From Blastobasis lacticolella (lineage: Eukaryota; Arthropoda; Insecta; Lepidoptera; Blastobasidae), in contig LR990043.1 of the NCBI GenBank assembly GCA_905147135.1, forward strand, positions 9,149,057 to 9,213,056: DNA of 64,000 nt. The letters are read 5' to 3'. Below the pieces are notes generated by a model that saw nothing but the letters and a program-made list of their open reading frames with translations, was not told where the DNA came from and ran no database searches. The translations under genes were made by a program, and so were the position numbers. Position 1 is the stretch's first letter. Every line of letters begins with the position of its first letter. Positions 31,481 to 42,100 of the stretch are shown in pieces.

Positions 31481-32569
31481 CGTTTGAACCGCTGACGCCG
31501 ACAGCGTGGCGTCTTGTGTTAAAATGTACCTATTTTCGAGTCGTGTTCGTTTATTCGGTTTTTAGCTTTTCGCGTGATCGGTGTGATTGTTTGTTGCGTT
31601 GTATGTATAGGATACCTAAGTACTGTGAAAATAACTGTGATAAGACTGTAAACGATATGAATGAATGAATGATTTATTGCTTCAGGTACCAATATTAACG
31701 TAGTCTTGTTTGTGTACAATGTTCAACAGTTTAAGTATTGTGATAATCATTATTCTGTGCATGAGTGCAACCAAGCAGTAGGCCAAAGACCATGTTACCT
31801 ACCTACTTACGTATTGCATAGCAACCAGTGCATGCTGTAGTGTTGTGTATCTGTGTGTATGAGTGTATTTACCTATCGGTCATCGAGCCACAAGAAAGCA
31901 AGAAAGTGTGGTTAACTGCGCTGGCACCTGACACTGTTTGTTTCCATAAAATAACGTTTAAAAGGTACGTACCTACATGCTTTAAAGGTCTAGGTGCTAG
32001 CTAGACTAGGAGACGCTACCTACCACCTAATAGTGACGTTAGAAGCGCAACCGCCGCGCTCGGTTCTTTTCCGACGGGAAATAGGTAGAAAAGACAACGC
32101 TTTTATCTTTTCATAAAAACATGTAGGTATTTAGTGGAACCTGTCTGTAATGTGTTTCACCAAAACTAGATTCATAAGTGGTTCCCTAGGTACGTAGGTA
32201 CTTAGATGAGGGAACCGTGTTAGTAGGTACCTAGTACTTACCTATCTGTGTAGAGCCATTTTGTCAATTGAACGAATCCCGTTTTAGTGTAGTAGATATC
32301 TACTTTAGTACGTAGCTGACTATGTTTATTTGTATTTAGTTTAAGTACCTGCGGCAGTCCACACCGCGGGTCCGGCTGTCTTCCAGACTGATTAACATGT
32401 TTTGTTTTTTATTTACGTAGGTTCCTACCTACCTAACCTACTTAGATACTGTTTTAGGCCTTTAGTTAATAAGTACCTAAGTATTATGATTTTAATTCTT
32501 ATTTTACTTTTGTTGTGCTGGGGTGGTTTGTTCTGTTAGGTACCTACCTAGTAGAAATCATCTCGGTGT
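31480..32569 (+). other. Intergenic stretch with TAGGTACC-type microsatellite traces
   Basis: Many GTAGGTACCTA or ACCTACCTA stretches, and a GAATGAATGAATGATTTATT motif at 31658 like a LINE 3' tail. No supported gene. Confidence 0.5.
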
Positions 32570-32880
32570 TAATGACCTGGTTTTGCTCTCGCGCACGAGG
32601 GCCTGGGGTCCGCCTTGACCATGATCCAGGATTTCGCATTTCTGGTCATTACGTCTGACAGTCCTGAATCCTGCCTGACCCTGCTACCAGGGGAACCTGA
32701 TTACCTGACCAGATTAAAATCATGGTTAGACATTCAGTCGCCTAAATGTGCAGGTTTCATCACGATGTTTTCCGTCAGAAAAGGTCACTGGTACGTGGCG
32801 GCAGCGGGTGTCGAACCCGGTACCTCTCGCGTACGACTCGGATACCGTAACCTTAGGCCACCGACGACGCTCCGACTATT
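32570..32880 (-). mobile_element. tRNA-derived SINE, family A, minus strand (intergenic)
   Basis: The minus strand has a tRNA-like head (GGCCTAAGGTTACGGTATCC, GGTTCGACACCCG), then CATCGTGATGAAACCTGCAC and ends GATCATGGTCAAGGCGGAC. Same family as 3730-4076 and 50165-50492. A central region differs, so it is a diverged copy. Confidence 0.75.
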
Positions 32881-33552
32881 TAAGCATACCTACCTATTGA
32901 AAATAATTAGTGTAGGTAAGTTCCTAGTTAATTTGGTAGAGATTATTCATGGAGATAAGTAGGTAACATTTAGTTCGGCGCCTGGTAGCAAGATGTAGGA
33001 GGTTCGTTTGTTTTGTTATGAATGGCGCGAGGTTATTAAACTCTTCTTTATGGTGTGTACACACTCAACTTACGCCAACGAAGCGTTGTCGGCCGATTTG
33101 GATTTCTAAGGTCCAATAGGTAATTGCATTTCGTGGTCAAGCAAACGATCTTTGGGAGTTTTGGGAACCTATTCGGGCTCGTAATCGCACGTTTGTTCGT
33201 TGGCCTTCGGTATCCGCCCAAGCTGCGTTTGGTCGATTGCTTCTATCCGTTTGATGTTACCGCCACGCTGCGCTGCGGATCGCCGGCCGGCACACGCCAA
33301 CGGTGCGTGTGTACGTAGCATTAGGCTCCTGGTACTAGGCTTAAGGAGGTTGCTCTTTTTTCATAGGGGTCGCACGCGGTTATTAAACTTCTCCTTCTAG
33401 GATCAACAACTTGAAATAGAGCTGCGCATTAACGTAGTCGATATGGTTATTTTTCTTTAAAAACGAAGATTTTTTATAAAAATTAAAATTCAATGTCTGG
33501 ATAATATGAAGTCGCCAGTGTACTCTTTGCAAGCTATACTTTAACACCCTTT
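32881..33552 (+). other. Intergenic stretch, no gene recognised
   Basis: GC rises around 33190-33320, but neither the frames nor the motifs there could be identified. It ends at the right member of the 38-bp inverted repeat. Confidence 0.45.
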
Positions 33553-33590
33553 CGGCTTTATACATGTATTATGAAACACCCTGTATATCG
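33553..33590 (-). repeat. Right member of the perfect 38-bp inverted repeat
   Basis: Exact reverse complement of 28237-28274, ending ACCCTGTATATCG. A cluster of palindromes (33600-33728) follows directly. Confidence 0.7.
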
Positions 33591-33952
33591 CACGATAGTT
33601 GATACGGATCGTAGATTTCTGGATTTTCGGAAATCCTGTGATCCGTATCACGATTCGTGATACTCTAGGCTACACACTCGATAAATATCGTGATCCTGCG
33701 TGAATCACGATATATATCGTGTGTGTAGTATCCACTATAAAATAGAGAGAGAGAGAGAATAGAGAAATCTTTAATTGTATGACACTTACAATAATTTCTT
33801 ATTAAGTGCCATTTCGGACGTACAATATTCTAAGTATAGTACATATTATAAATAAGCTAAAACAGACAAGTAGCTGTCATTTTAACACTTTTAAAAGTAG
33901 GTAAAAAATTTTAACATAATAATCTAAATCTAAAAACAAAGCCTAAACATTT

Positions 33953-36847
33953 TTAGAAATTAACAATGTAGGTAGTATTTCTATAATTATAGAATTCAGA
34001 TAGACTGTAGAACGACTTCTGTAACAGCCAATCTTTAAGTGTTAATTTAAATTTGTTACCATCCAACTTTTTTATTTCATAAGGTAAATGATTAAATATT
34101 TTAATACCACTCACGTATGTGCTTTTAAGGAATAAATTATTATTAGTTTGGGGTATAACTATATTATGTTCATAATTCGGTCTGAGTAATCTGCTGGTAT
34201 TTTTTAGGAATGTGTTGTGGTTTGACTTTACAAATAGACTTATTTCTAGGATATAAATACCAGTTACAGTGAGTATATTATTTTCTTTAAATTTGTTACG
34301 CAATGTTTCCATTTGTCTCATTTTAAATATATTCCTTAAACACCTTTTTTGAGCTATAAAAATTGATTGAACATTTACAGAGTTGCCCCAGAAAATGATA
34401 CCGTAACTTAAATGAGGATAAACATAACCGTAATAGGCATTTATAGCTATAGATTTAGATGTAATGACAGATAGAATGGATAGAGCGTAACAGAAGCTAG
34501 AGAGTTTCTTGATTAAATTTTCAGTATGAGCCTTCCAGTTTAGATGGGTGTCGATAGTTACGCCCAAAAACTTTGTTTCATTTACGTCTTGAATGACTTG
34601 TCCTGAGTTTATGATTGTTAGTTTATGCGGTGTTTTCTTGTTTTTGAATTGTACTATTTTAGTTTTATCTAGATTTATGTTAAGGTTGATAGAAATAAGC
34701 CAGTTTTTCACTATGTCCAGTGTGTTATTTATTTCATTCGAAAGTTCATTTTCAGTATCGTGCGATATAAAGATAGTCGCGTCATCTGCAAACATGACAC
34801 ATATATGGTCTACAAGAGAAGGTAGTTCTTTAACATAAATTAGGAATAAAAGAGGGCCCAATATGCTACCTTGGGGAACACCTTGTCTGACTTTATCACT
34901 TTTTGAATGAACAAGTTCTATAGTTTTGGTATCTTTATTATAAAATTCAATTACTGTGTTCTGTTCCCTATTTATAAGATAAGAGCTAAGTAGTTGATAT
35001 ACATTGCCTCTAATGCCTATATGATCTAACTGCCTTAGTAGTATGTCGTGTTGGACACAGTCAAACGCTTTTGACATATCTATGAACAAGCCAGCGTAAT
35101 ATTTCGTATTGTTGTTTAAGTCCTCCCATATTTGTTTTAAAATCTTAAAAATAGCTGAGGTGGTATTTTTACCTTTTTGAAATCCATATTGATTACTATT
35201 TAGAATGCTATTTTTTTCTAGAAATGAAATTAACTTAATGTATATGGCTTTTTCGAAAATTTTGGAGAAGTTAGGAAGTAACGCTACAGGTCTGTAATTG
35301 TTAATTTCTGTTGCTTTTCCTTTCTTATATAGTGGTTTGACTATAGCCTTTTTTAAGACGTTGGGGAAGCAACCGGTTTCAATTGACAGATTTATGATGT
35401 GTGTGAGTGGTCCTGTAATATATTCTGTGGAGGCTTTAATTAGTTCTACAGGTATATGATCACACCCAGTACTTTTTTTATTTTTAAGCTGTTTAATTAT
35501 TGTCAATATTTCTGGTTCTGTTACAGGTGTCATGAACATGCTTTTACAGTTTTTATCTCCTAATGGTTTATATTTTGTGGATGTAGAATAATTATTTAGA
35601 TTTCCATTTATGAAGTAAAGCTTGTAGGGGTCATTTACTACGTTGTCACCATGAGATAGAGATTTCACTGTAGTTTTTATGTTATTACCACATGTATTAT
35701 GTTTTATTAAGTCCCATGTTGCTTTACCTTTATTTGGGCTCTTATTTATATAATCGGTATTGGCTTTTCTTTTAGAACATTTAATTGCTTTCTTTAAAAC
35801 ATTACAATAGGTTTTATATTTATTTGAATTATCCTGACAATTGCTTTGTTGAGTTTTTAAATATAGTTTCCGTTTATTTTTGCATGCTAGTGTTATGCCT
35901 TTCGTTTTCCAGGTGGGATGTTTTCTATGTGTTATTTTCACTTTTTGAACTGGTATACAAAGATCATATAAAAGACAAAATTTTTCAATAAAGATATTAT
36001 ACGCGGTATCGGCATCTTTTTGGCAATAAACATCAGAAAAGTTAATTTGGCTGAGATATTTAATAAAGATTTCTTTGTAAGGTGCAACATTTCTTCTGTA
36101 AATGTACCAGTAACGTTCAGTAAAGCTCAGACTACAAGTAATTTTAATATATTGCGCTGTATGATCTGACAATCCAATGTTTAGAACATCTGCTTCGTAT
36201 TTACTTGAATTTAGATTTGTTACTATATTATCAATACAGGTTTCAGATTTATTGCTTATTCTAGTTGGTACTGATATAGTGGTGTGCAAATTATAAGCCT
36301 TGAGTGTGTTTAAAAATATTTCAGTTTTATTACATTTATCTAGTACATTTATATTGAAGTCACCTAATATTATCACGCTTTTATTGTTGTATCTACTTCT
36401 TAGTGTTAATTTATGGCATAGGTGTTCAAGACATTTTATGAATAAATCAAAATTACTATCTGGAGTTCTGTATAAACATATAACTATGTAGTTTAGTTCA
36501 GGTATGTTTATCCCACAACATTCAAAGTGTCGTTCGATTGAAAGGTTAGCTATCCATTGTAGAGTATAAAATCTAATAGAATTTCTCACATAGATACATA
36601 CTCCGCCCCTTGACTGTGTTTTTCTAGAGTAGTTTGCACCATTTTGATAGCCATCTATATGTAAGGTGTTAACAGTATTTGAGTTTAAAAAAGTTTCAGT
36701 GAAACATAGGATGTCAATGCTCTGTTCATCAGCCATAATCTCTATAAGATCTACTTTAGGTTTAAGACTTTGAATGTTCTGGTGCATGATAGTAAAAGTA
36801 TTTGTATTATGATTCGAGAAAAAACTTGTTATTTTTAGGTGTGTCAT
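33953..36847 (-). CDS. LINE ORF2 polyprotein: APE endonuclease and reverse transcriptase (964 aa, intact)
   Basis: It nicks target DNA and reverse-transcribes the element RNA. APE domain, about residues 15-235: MHQNIQSL (Asn24), TET (Glu51), RGGVCIYVR, LGDFNINV (Asp163, Asn165), LSDHT (227-230). RT domain, about 490-760: NNYRPVALLPNFSKIFEK, YGFQKGKNTTSAI, FIDMSKAFDCVQHDILL (catalytic Asp590), [25 protein letters not shown] (686-694), NLDKTKIVQF, FLGVTID. A C-terminal tail of about 170 residues follows, without RNase H. All key residues are present and no stop occurs. The start overlaps the ORF1 end by 41 nt in another frame. Confidence 0.93.
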   Translation of the reverse strand: MTHLKITSFFSNHNTNTFTIMHQNIQSLKPKVDLIEIMADEQSIDILCFTETFLNSNTVNTLHIDGYQNGANYSRKTQSRGGVCIYVRNSIRFYTLQWIANLSIERHFECCGINIPELNYIVICLYRTPDSNFDLFIKCLEHLCHKLTLRSRYNNKSVIILGDFNINVLDKCNKTEIFLNTLKAYNLHTTISVPTRISNKSETCIDNIVTNLNSSKYEADVLNIGLSDHTAQYIKITCSLSFTERYWYIYRRNVAPYKEIFIKYLSQINFSDVYCQKDADTAYNIFIEKFCLLYDLCIPVQKVKITHRKHPTWKTKGITLACKNKRKLYLKTQQSNCQDNSNKYKTYCNVLKKAIKCSKRKANTDYINKSPNKGKATWDLIKHNTCGNNIKTTVKSLSHGDNVVNDPYKLYFINGNLNNYSTSTKYKPLGDKNCKSMFMTPVTEPEILTIIKQLKNKKSTGCDHIPVELIKASTEYITGPLTHIINLSIETGCFPNVLKKAIVKPLYKKGKATEINNYRPVALLPNFSKIFEKAIYIKLISFLEKNSILNSNQYGFQKGKNTTSAIFKILKQIWEDLNNNTKYYAGLFIDMSKAFDCVQHDILLRQLDHIGIRGNVYQLLSSYLINREQNTVIEFYNKDTKTIELVHSKSDKVRQGVPQGSILGPLLFLIYVKELPSLVDHICVMFADDATIFISHDTENELSNEINNTLDIVKNWLISINLNINLDKTKIVQFKNKKTPHKLTIINSGQVIQDVNETKFLGVTIDTHLNWKAHTENLIKKLSSFCYALSILSVITSKSIAINAYYGYVYPHLSYGIIFWGNSVNVQSIFIAQKRCLRNIFKMRQMETLRNKFKENNILTVTGIYILEISLFVKSNHNTFLKNTSRLLRPNYEHNIVIPQTNNNLFLKSTYVSGIKIFNHLPYEIKKLDGNKFKLTLKDWLLQKSFYSLSEFYNYRNTTYIVNF

Positions 36848-38309
36848 GACTTTCTGTCATTGAGCACTCAGTGTTTTTAGTTGTCGCTTTGTTTTTAAAG
36901 AAGTCGGGTATTGTTCTAGGTTTTATAGTCACGTTATGGTATACTGTTTTATTTTTGTCTACAGTGATGTTATTGACGTGATCATTTTTAAGTTTTGCTT
37001 GTTTGATTTTTTCGAAAAAGTAGGGAATGGTACCTGGCAGTATTTGATTTGGTTTAGTGTTTATTGGATTCATTGGGTTATTGACGACATATGAAGAGCT
37101 GGTGGAATCATATTGGTTAATGAAATTATTTATGAGATGGGATATTTTACACATGTTGTATTTATGGCTTCTGGTTGGCTTAAGATTAGAAGATATATGT
37201 ATGTATTCACAGTTATCGAAACAGTGTGATATAGTTTTAAGATTTAGGTTAAGTTTATCTTCATTTAAGTGCGGGTTTCTTAATGTTTCTAGTAATATTA
37301 TCCTAGGCCTAGTAACTCTTTTGAACAATGACGTGAGATCATTACAAAGTCGAGCAGGGTTTGTATCGTTCGAGCCAATAGACAATATGACCCAGTCATC
37401 TTTATCTAATTCTAAGTTTTCTATGTTGGTGGAATGTAGAATATAATCAGTCTTCGCTCCATTAAATGTGCTGCCAGTGATGTGGTAATCATTTAAATTT
37501 TTGTCGCCGGATCTAGAAGTGATGAGGTATGATGCAATTCCTACAGCCTGTTGATCTCCAACTATAATTATTTTCGGTTTAGTATCCCCTTTATGTTTCT
37601 GAAATTTTGCTTCACCGCTTAACTGACTAAATATTCGCTTTCTATTAATTTTGTTTGAAGGATGTTCTTGACTTTTTTGTTGTGTCTTGTCATATTTTAA
37701 ATTAGTAGGTAATGTATTCAACTGTTCCATCTTCACGTCTTGTAGTTTAATCGTTTCTTTTAACTTCATGTTTTCCATTAATAGGTTATTGATTTCCATT
37801 TTTGCTTGGATTAATTGTGTAGTTAAGTTGTTGATTTCTTGATGAAAATGTATTTCTTCGGCCGGAGAACAATTTGATGAAGAGCTTATGAGCGTTGAGT
37901 GGTGGAAACCATTTTCTTCGCTGAGTGTGGTATTTGGCAGTATATCATCTATTGAGTTTGAATCAGTCACTTTTGTTTTTCCGACTGTTTTGTTAGAGAT
38001 GCATTGTTTACTCCGAGTTACACTTGTTTCAGAAAGTCTGCAGGTCATATTATGGAGGTTCTCATCAGGGCAAATGGGGGATTTGTCGGTACAATAACTT
38101 GTTTTCGTAGGCGTTTGTTTATTTTTCTTTGCCTTACATTTGCGACATGTCCATGCTAATTTGTTTTCATTCGTCATTAATAGAAATCTTTTAATTGAAA
38201 CTATGGCACATGAAAGATCATATGTTACATTGCAGGATGCGCATTTCACATACTCTCGTCTTGTAATTGGTTTTAGACAAATGTCACACTTTTTCTTGCA
38301 GTTTGCCAT
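36807..38309 (-). CDS. LINE ORF1 protein: PHD-like zinc finger, coiled coil, SGNH-esterase-like domain (500 aa)
   Basis: Starts MANCKKKCDICLKPITRREY. Zinc finger, about residues 8-58: C8xxC11, C23xxC26, C34, C55xxC58, PHD-like. Coiled coil, about 150-200: QEINNLTTQLIQAKMEINNL. SGNH-hydrolase-like domain, about 240-395: KPKIIIVGDQQAVGIASYL, WVILSIGSNDTN (the G.ND block) and a late SH motif. At the nucleophile position the usual GDS reads GDQ, so esterase activity is doubtful. In CR1-group elements such ORF1 proteins bind the element RNA. Open from start to stop. ORF2 begins 41 nt inside its 3' end. Confidence 0.88.
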   Translation of the reverse strand: MANCKKKCDICLKPITRREYVKCASCNVTYDLSCAIVSIKRFLLMTNENKLAWTCRKCKAKKNKQTPTKTSYCTDKSPICPDENLHNMTCRLSETSVTRSKQCISNKTVGKTKVTDSNSIDDILPNTTLSEENGFHHSTLISSSSNCSPAEEIHFHQEINNLTTQLIQAKMEINNLLMENMKLKETIKLQDVKMEQLNTLPTNLKYDKTQQKSQEHPSNKINRKRIFSQLSGEAKFQKHKGDTKPKIIIVGDQQAVGIASYLITSRSGDKNLNDYHITGSTFNGAKTDYILHSTNIENLELDKDDWVILSIGSNDTNPARLCNDLTSLFKRVTRPRIILLETLRNPHLNEDKLNLNLKTISHCFDNCEYIHISSNLKPTRSHKYNMCKISHLINNFINQYDSTSSSYVVNNPMNPINTKPNQILPGTIPYFFEKIKQAKLKNDHVNNITVDKNKTVYHNVTIKPRTIPDFFKNKATTKNTECSMTESHDTPKNNKFFLES

Positions 38310-38439
38310 TTTCGCAATAGTTATTCAGGTGTATGTAGGTATACCTACTTAATTAGACTTCAGTTTATTTTCGTTAGTAAAATAATACAAAAAACATGTC
38401 ACAAACAGATTTAGTTTTCTGAATGTATTTAGAAGAGAA

Positions 38440-38522
38440 GGTAAACCGTACCTTTTTAGCCATTTTCGTACTATTTTAAAAGCCCTGACGTACTTTTTTG
38501 GAAACTACTGCTGGTAACACTG
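38440..38522. mobile_element. End fragment of the GTACG-rich MITE
   Basis: Reverse complement of 30975-31055 (GTTTCCAAAAAAGTACGTC, ATAGTACGAAAATGGCTAAA in the other orientation). The remainder may have been displaced by the LINE. Confidence 0.65.
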
Positions 38523-38940
38523 GTCATAGCCTCCTTCAATGATATATATCAGTTTGTGAGTTTGTGGTCATTATCGCTTTGCAAAAACAAACAAATTCTC
38601 AATTGAATTTTCACAAAAAGTAATTCACAAATTACATACTATAACATTCGGTTTGATTTTAAATTGTTCCGAATTTTTCGATAAAATGACCTTTTGAAGA
38701 ATCTTAATTAATTTTATTGTAAAAGGTTAACATGGGTCTATAATAAACACCGAAACCTATGTGTCTAAGAAAAACCTGAACAAAAACGTTATAGCTGGTC
38801 AAACTGGTTTCTCAAGATTGTTTGCATTTATTCTATTTGAGTTATCGTCCGTCACAAAGCGTTGTACTACAGACGCGACGGGTTCCGATTGATGCACACT
38901 GTTGTGAGGTGAACGGTTTACGTCCACAGTGATTACGCAG

Positions 38941-39152
38941 CGCGGCTTCGCAGTTCGACGCGTTTCGTGGCGCAAATTAGTCGCGATGCTGGTTGCCGTG
39001 GCCGCTATCGCCGCGGCTTTCGTGGCCACTTGGATATACTTTGGCTTTCTCTCAACACTTGGAGTTTTCATTGTTGCTGCCCTACTTTATACTGTAATTT
39101 TCCACTCAAGATTTGTGTATGTTGTCATAAAAACTACACCAAGAGATTTATA
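38941..39152 (+). CDS. Fatp: FATP copy B, coding exon 1 (N-terminal membrane segment)
   Basis: From ATG 38986 (G at -3): [16 protein letters not shown], a hydrophobic segment, ending KTTPRDL. Upstream in frame, SWRKLVAM aligns with PWGKILAM of copy A, so the coding frame probably extends 5' and is joined at an acceptor such as ACGCAG (38935-38940). The frame is open back to 38908 without an ATG. Donor GTAAGT after 39152. Confidence 0.8.
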
Positions 39153-42100
39153 GTAAGTTTGAAAAAATATTTGCATATCTAATGGTTGAAGTAAACATGA
39201 TATGAACTTTGAATTATTTGAAGTCATGCTTGAATATTCTGATCAGTTAATTTTTATATGTGTAATTTAATTAAATTGATACTTTAAAATTCCTCAATAG
39301 CTTTAAGTCCGCCAATTACTGTAATTTGTGCAATAAAGTTTTTAAATAAATAAAATAAAATCAATGAGGCTAATAAAATACAATTTATATTTTCTATTAC
39401 AGTGCTCTCTTTTGTTATGTAAAAATCCTTTGGACTACAAGAAGGTACTCTAGCAAAAATTGGTCAGTTCCTGATATATTTCATGAAACAGTGGAGAGAC
39501 ATCCCGATAAACCATGCTTTTTGTTCCAAGATGAAGTTTGGACCTTTAAAGAGGTAAGAATACTGATTTATTAATAAATATGCTAATTGATCAGTGCATA
39601 GAGTGCTACACAGGTTAGCATAGGTATCTAGTTTTACAAGTGATTGTGCTTTAGAGACTTCACATACAACAATGCCTGCACAAAGTTCCCACTATGTGTA
39701 GGAAGATTGCTGGCAACAATACCTGGAGGTGCAGGTTTGTATTGATAATACAAATTAAGATAATTCAATTTTACAGTTTCTGTGGGATGTGGGCCTGAGA
39801 GTAGGAAAGGACTTCATTTGTCAAATACTGCTCGACCAGTTTAAAATAAATAATAAATATTTTTGGAACCAAGTCTCTCATAAGGCTTTTTAGAATATAG
39901 GTATATTTAGGTTTGGTTTAAGTTTTATTCCCGCTAAACTTGTCTCTGAATTCTCTGGAATACCTAGCATTTCTGCCCATTTATCAGCACTTGGTATTTC
40001 AATCATTTCTTCTGATCATTAAAAGAATCTGACTGTATATCACTATCTCCACCACCATTGTTTTCCCTAGCTTCTATTTGTGGAGGCTATGCAACAGATA
40101 CTTTTTTGTTCGCTATTTTTTTGCATTAGGTGCAACTTCAATCAAGTGATCCATGTGTTGATTGACTACAGCTCCATTATCAGCTTGTAATCTGTAGCTA
40201 GATGGGCCATTCTGAGTTATCTCTGTTATTATAATCCATTTCGGACCATTAGTATAACTTGTATAAGGGTCATTCCATGTCAAATGCTACAACACCAAAA
40301 TTTTTAAAGTTTTCTTTTTTTACATAAGTAGCTACTTACGTAAGCCTAAATACATTGAATCATCTGATTTACCTGAAAATTCTAGCAAAAAATATTTTTG
40401 TGATATATTTTTCTTGTCTTGAAGTATGAGAATATATTGCCCGGTGGTAGAGATTTTGGGACTAAAAATGACAACACTGAGAAAACGAATAATACCATTC
40501 ATTATCAAAGCTAACTTCCGGCCTTTTTGAGTAGTGATACATGAACTGTCTAGTAAACGTAAAATTTTCTGGAAATTGGGAAGTTTTCCTTAGTTTATAG
40601 TCCTTTTTTATAGGGGATATCGCATGTTACACCCGTTACGGAAATAAGGTAAAAGTTTAATCTGTAGTTTACTCATTGCACTACCAGCTTCACGGCTTTG
40701 GGAAAGTAAGGATATGTTTGCAAACAAATGGCCAATGTCTTAGATTTTATACTTGACTTTGTAAATTATTATTATGCTAATGAAATTGCGTTACGCCCGT
40801 TACGCAACGGGTGTAACACTGGTTTGATGAGGCTTTGTGGGTGCAATAAAATTAGCTTTCAACTAATGTTGAGTGCGCATTGAGTGCGAAAGGTCCGGAA
40901 CCCTAAAGGTTCCATACCCGAAGGCTAAAAAAAAGGTACCCTATTACAAGCCTGCACTGACATCCGTCCGTTTGTCTATCAATGGCCTGTACCTTTGAAA
41001 CCATGACAGCCAGGTACTTGAAATTTTGATCGAATATGTGTTACTATGGCCGCTATAACAAATAATAAAATTTAAAAACTTTTGAAAATCAAGTGGTGAC
41101 CCAATCTCCAACCCCAAACCCAAGAATCATCTTTTTATCGGTGTTTTTCAGAGGCTTTTTGTTGTTTTTCTATCGTAATAACGGCAATATACATATACAA
41201 GCACGACACTTTGTATAATTATAGTGCTAATTAACGAGGTTTCGAATTGTTAGAAACTTTGACGGCTTACATGTTGCTCTGGCATCAAAATTTTTGGTAA
41301 TGGCACGGAACCCTGTGTATGCTAGTTCGAGTCGCACTTTTCCGGTTTTAATAAAGGCATGATGTTAGTGAATCCATTAACACTTTGTCATTTTTTAAAT
41401 TTTAGATCGTTTTATGGCCTTAATTTTAGTTTTAGGTGGTATTATTTAACTTTGTTTGCATGTTGGGTGTTTTGCATAATGGCTTATATTTTAGTGTGGG
41501 TATTCAAGGTTCACGAAACTTTGCCTTTAGCCAAAGAAAGATTTAAAAAGTATCGGGAATTAGGGTAAAATAGGGGCACATACTACAACTTTGATTAGTG
41601 TTGAAATTTTTAAATTTTACCCTTATATTTAACATTTAATTACATAAATTGAGTTACTATTTAATTTAGTTGTTATGTGATTCAAAATAGTTACAAATCA
41701 AATATTTTTAAACAAAATTTTGTTTAAAAGTTACGCCCGTTATAAAAGCCTGTTACACCCGTTACACACTAATATTTACCTAAATTTTATATTATCCCCT
41801 GGATTTCTTTAATAAATGTTGTAGATGGTGAGTTGTTTATTTGGCTACAGCTTACCATCCACTTTTATTCATAAAACAAGAGCAATTTGCAGAATATCGT
41901 AAAAATGTCGCGCCATCAGGAAGTGAGAGGCAAAATCAAGTTACGCCCGTTACGATACTTCCGGCTGATTTTCGCGAAATCTATAAAACTTATAGCAAAC
42001 TTAAATTAAATATAGGCTAAAAGGCTAGTTAAGTAATAAAATTAATATGCTTCCCTTATAAAACATTAATAAATCAGCAGCAAAACTGTACGACCTGTTA

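Larger units (their letters stand above)
33752..38400 (-). mobile_element. LINE retrotransposon with two open ORFs, CR1 group, upstream of FATP copy B
   Basis: Minus-strand element with overlapping open ORF1 (36807-38309) and ORF2 (33953-36847), a short 3' region and a (GA)n microsatellite at the likely 3' end (about 33744-33758). An ORF1 with zinc finger and esterase-like domain plus an APE/RT ORF2 without RNase H is the layout of CR1-group elements. Both frames are uninterrupted, so it is young. Its 5' end lies about 0.5 kb from copy B exon 1, in opposite orientation. Exact ends are estimates. Confidence 0.88.

Noticed and set aside
31429..31668. 80-codon open frame after the CpG-rich patch
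   Set aside because: No recognisable domain, no splice link to copy B and unusual Cys-rich composition. It is probably fortuitous in GC-rich DNA.
41359..41568. Hydrophobic 69-residue open frame in intron 2 of copy B
   Set aside because: It lies inside a repeat element, and there is no homologue I recognise and no promoter context. Membrane-like frames arise easily from T-rich DNA.
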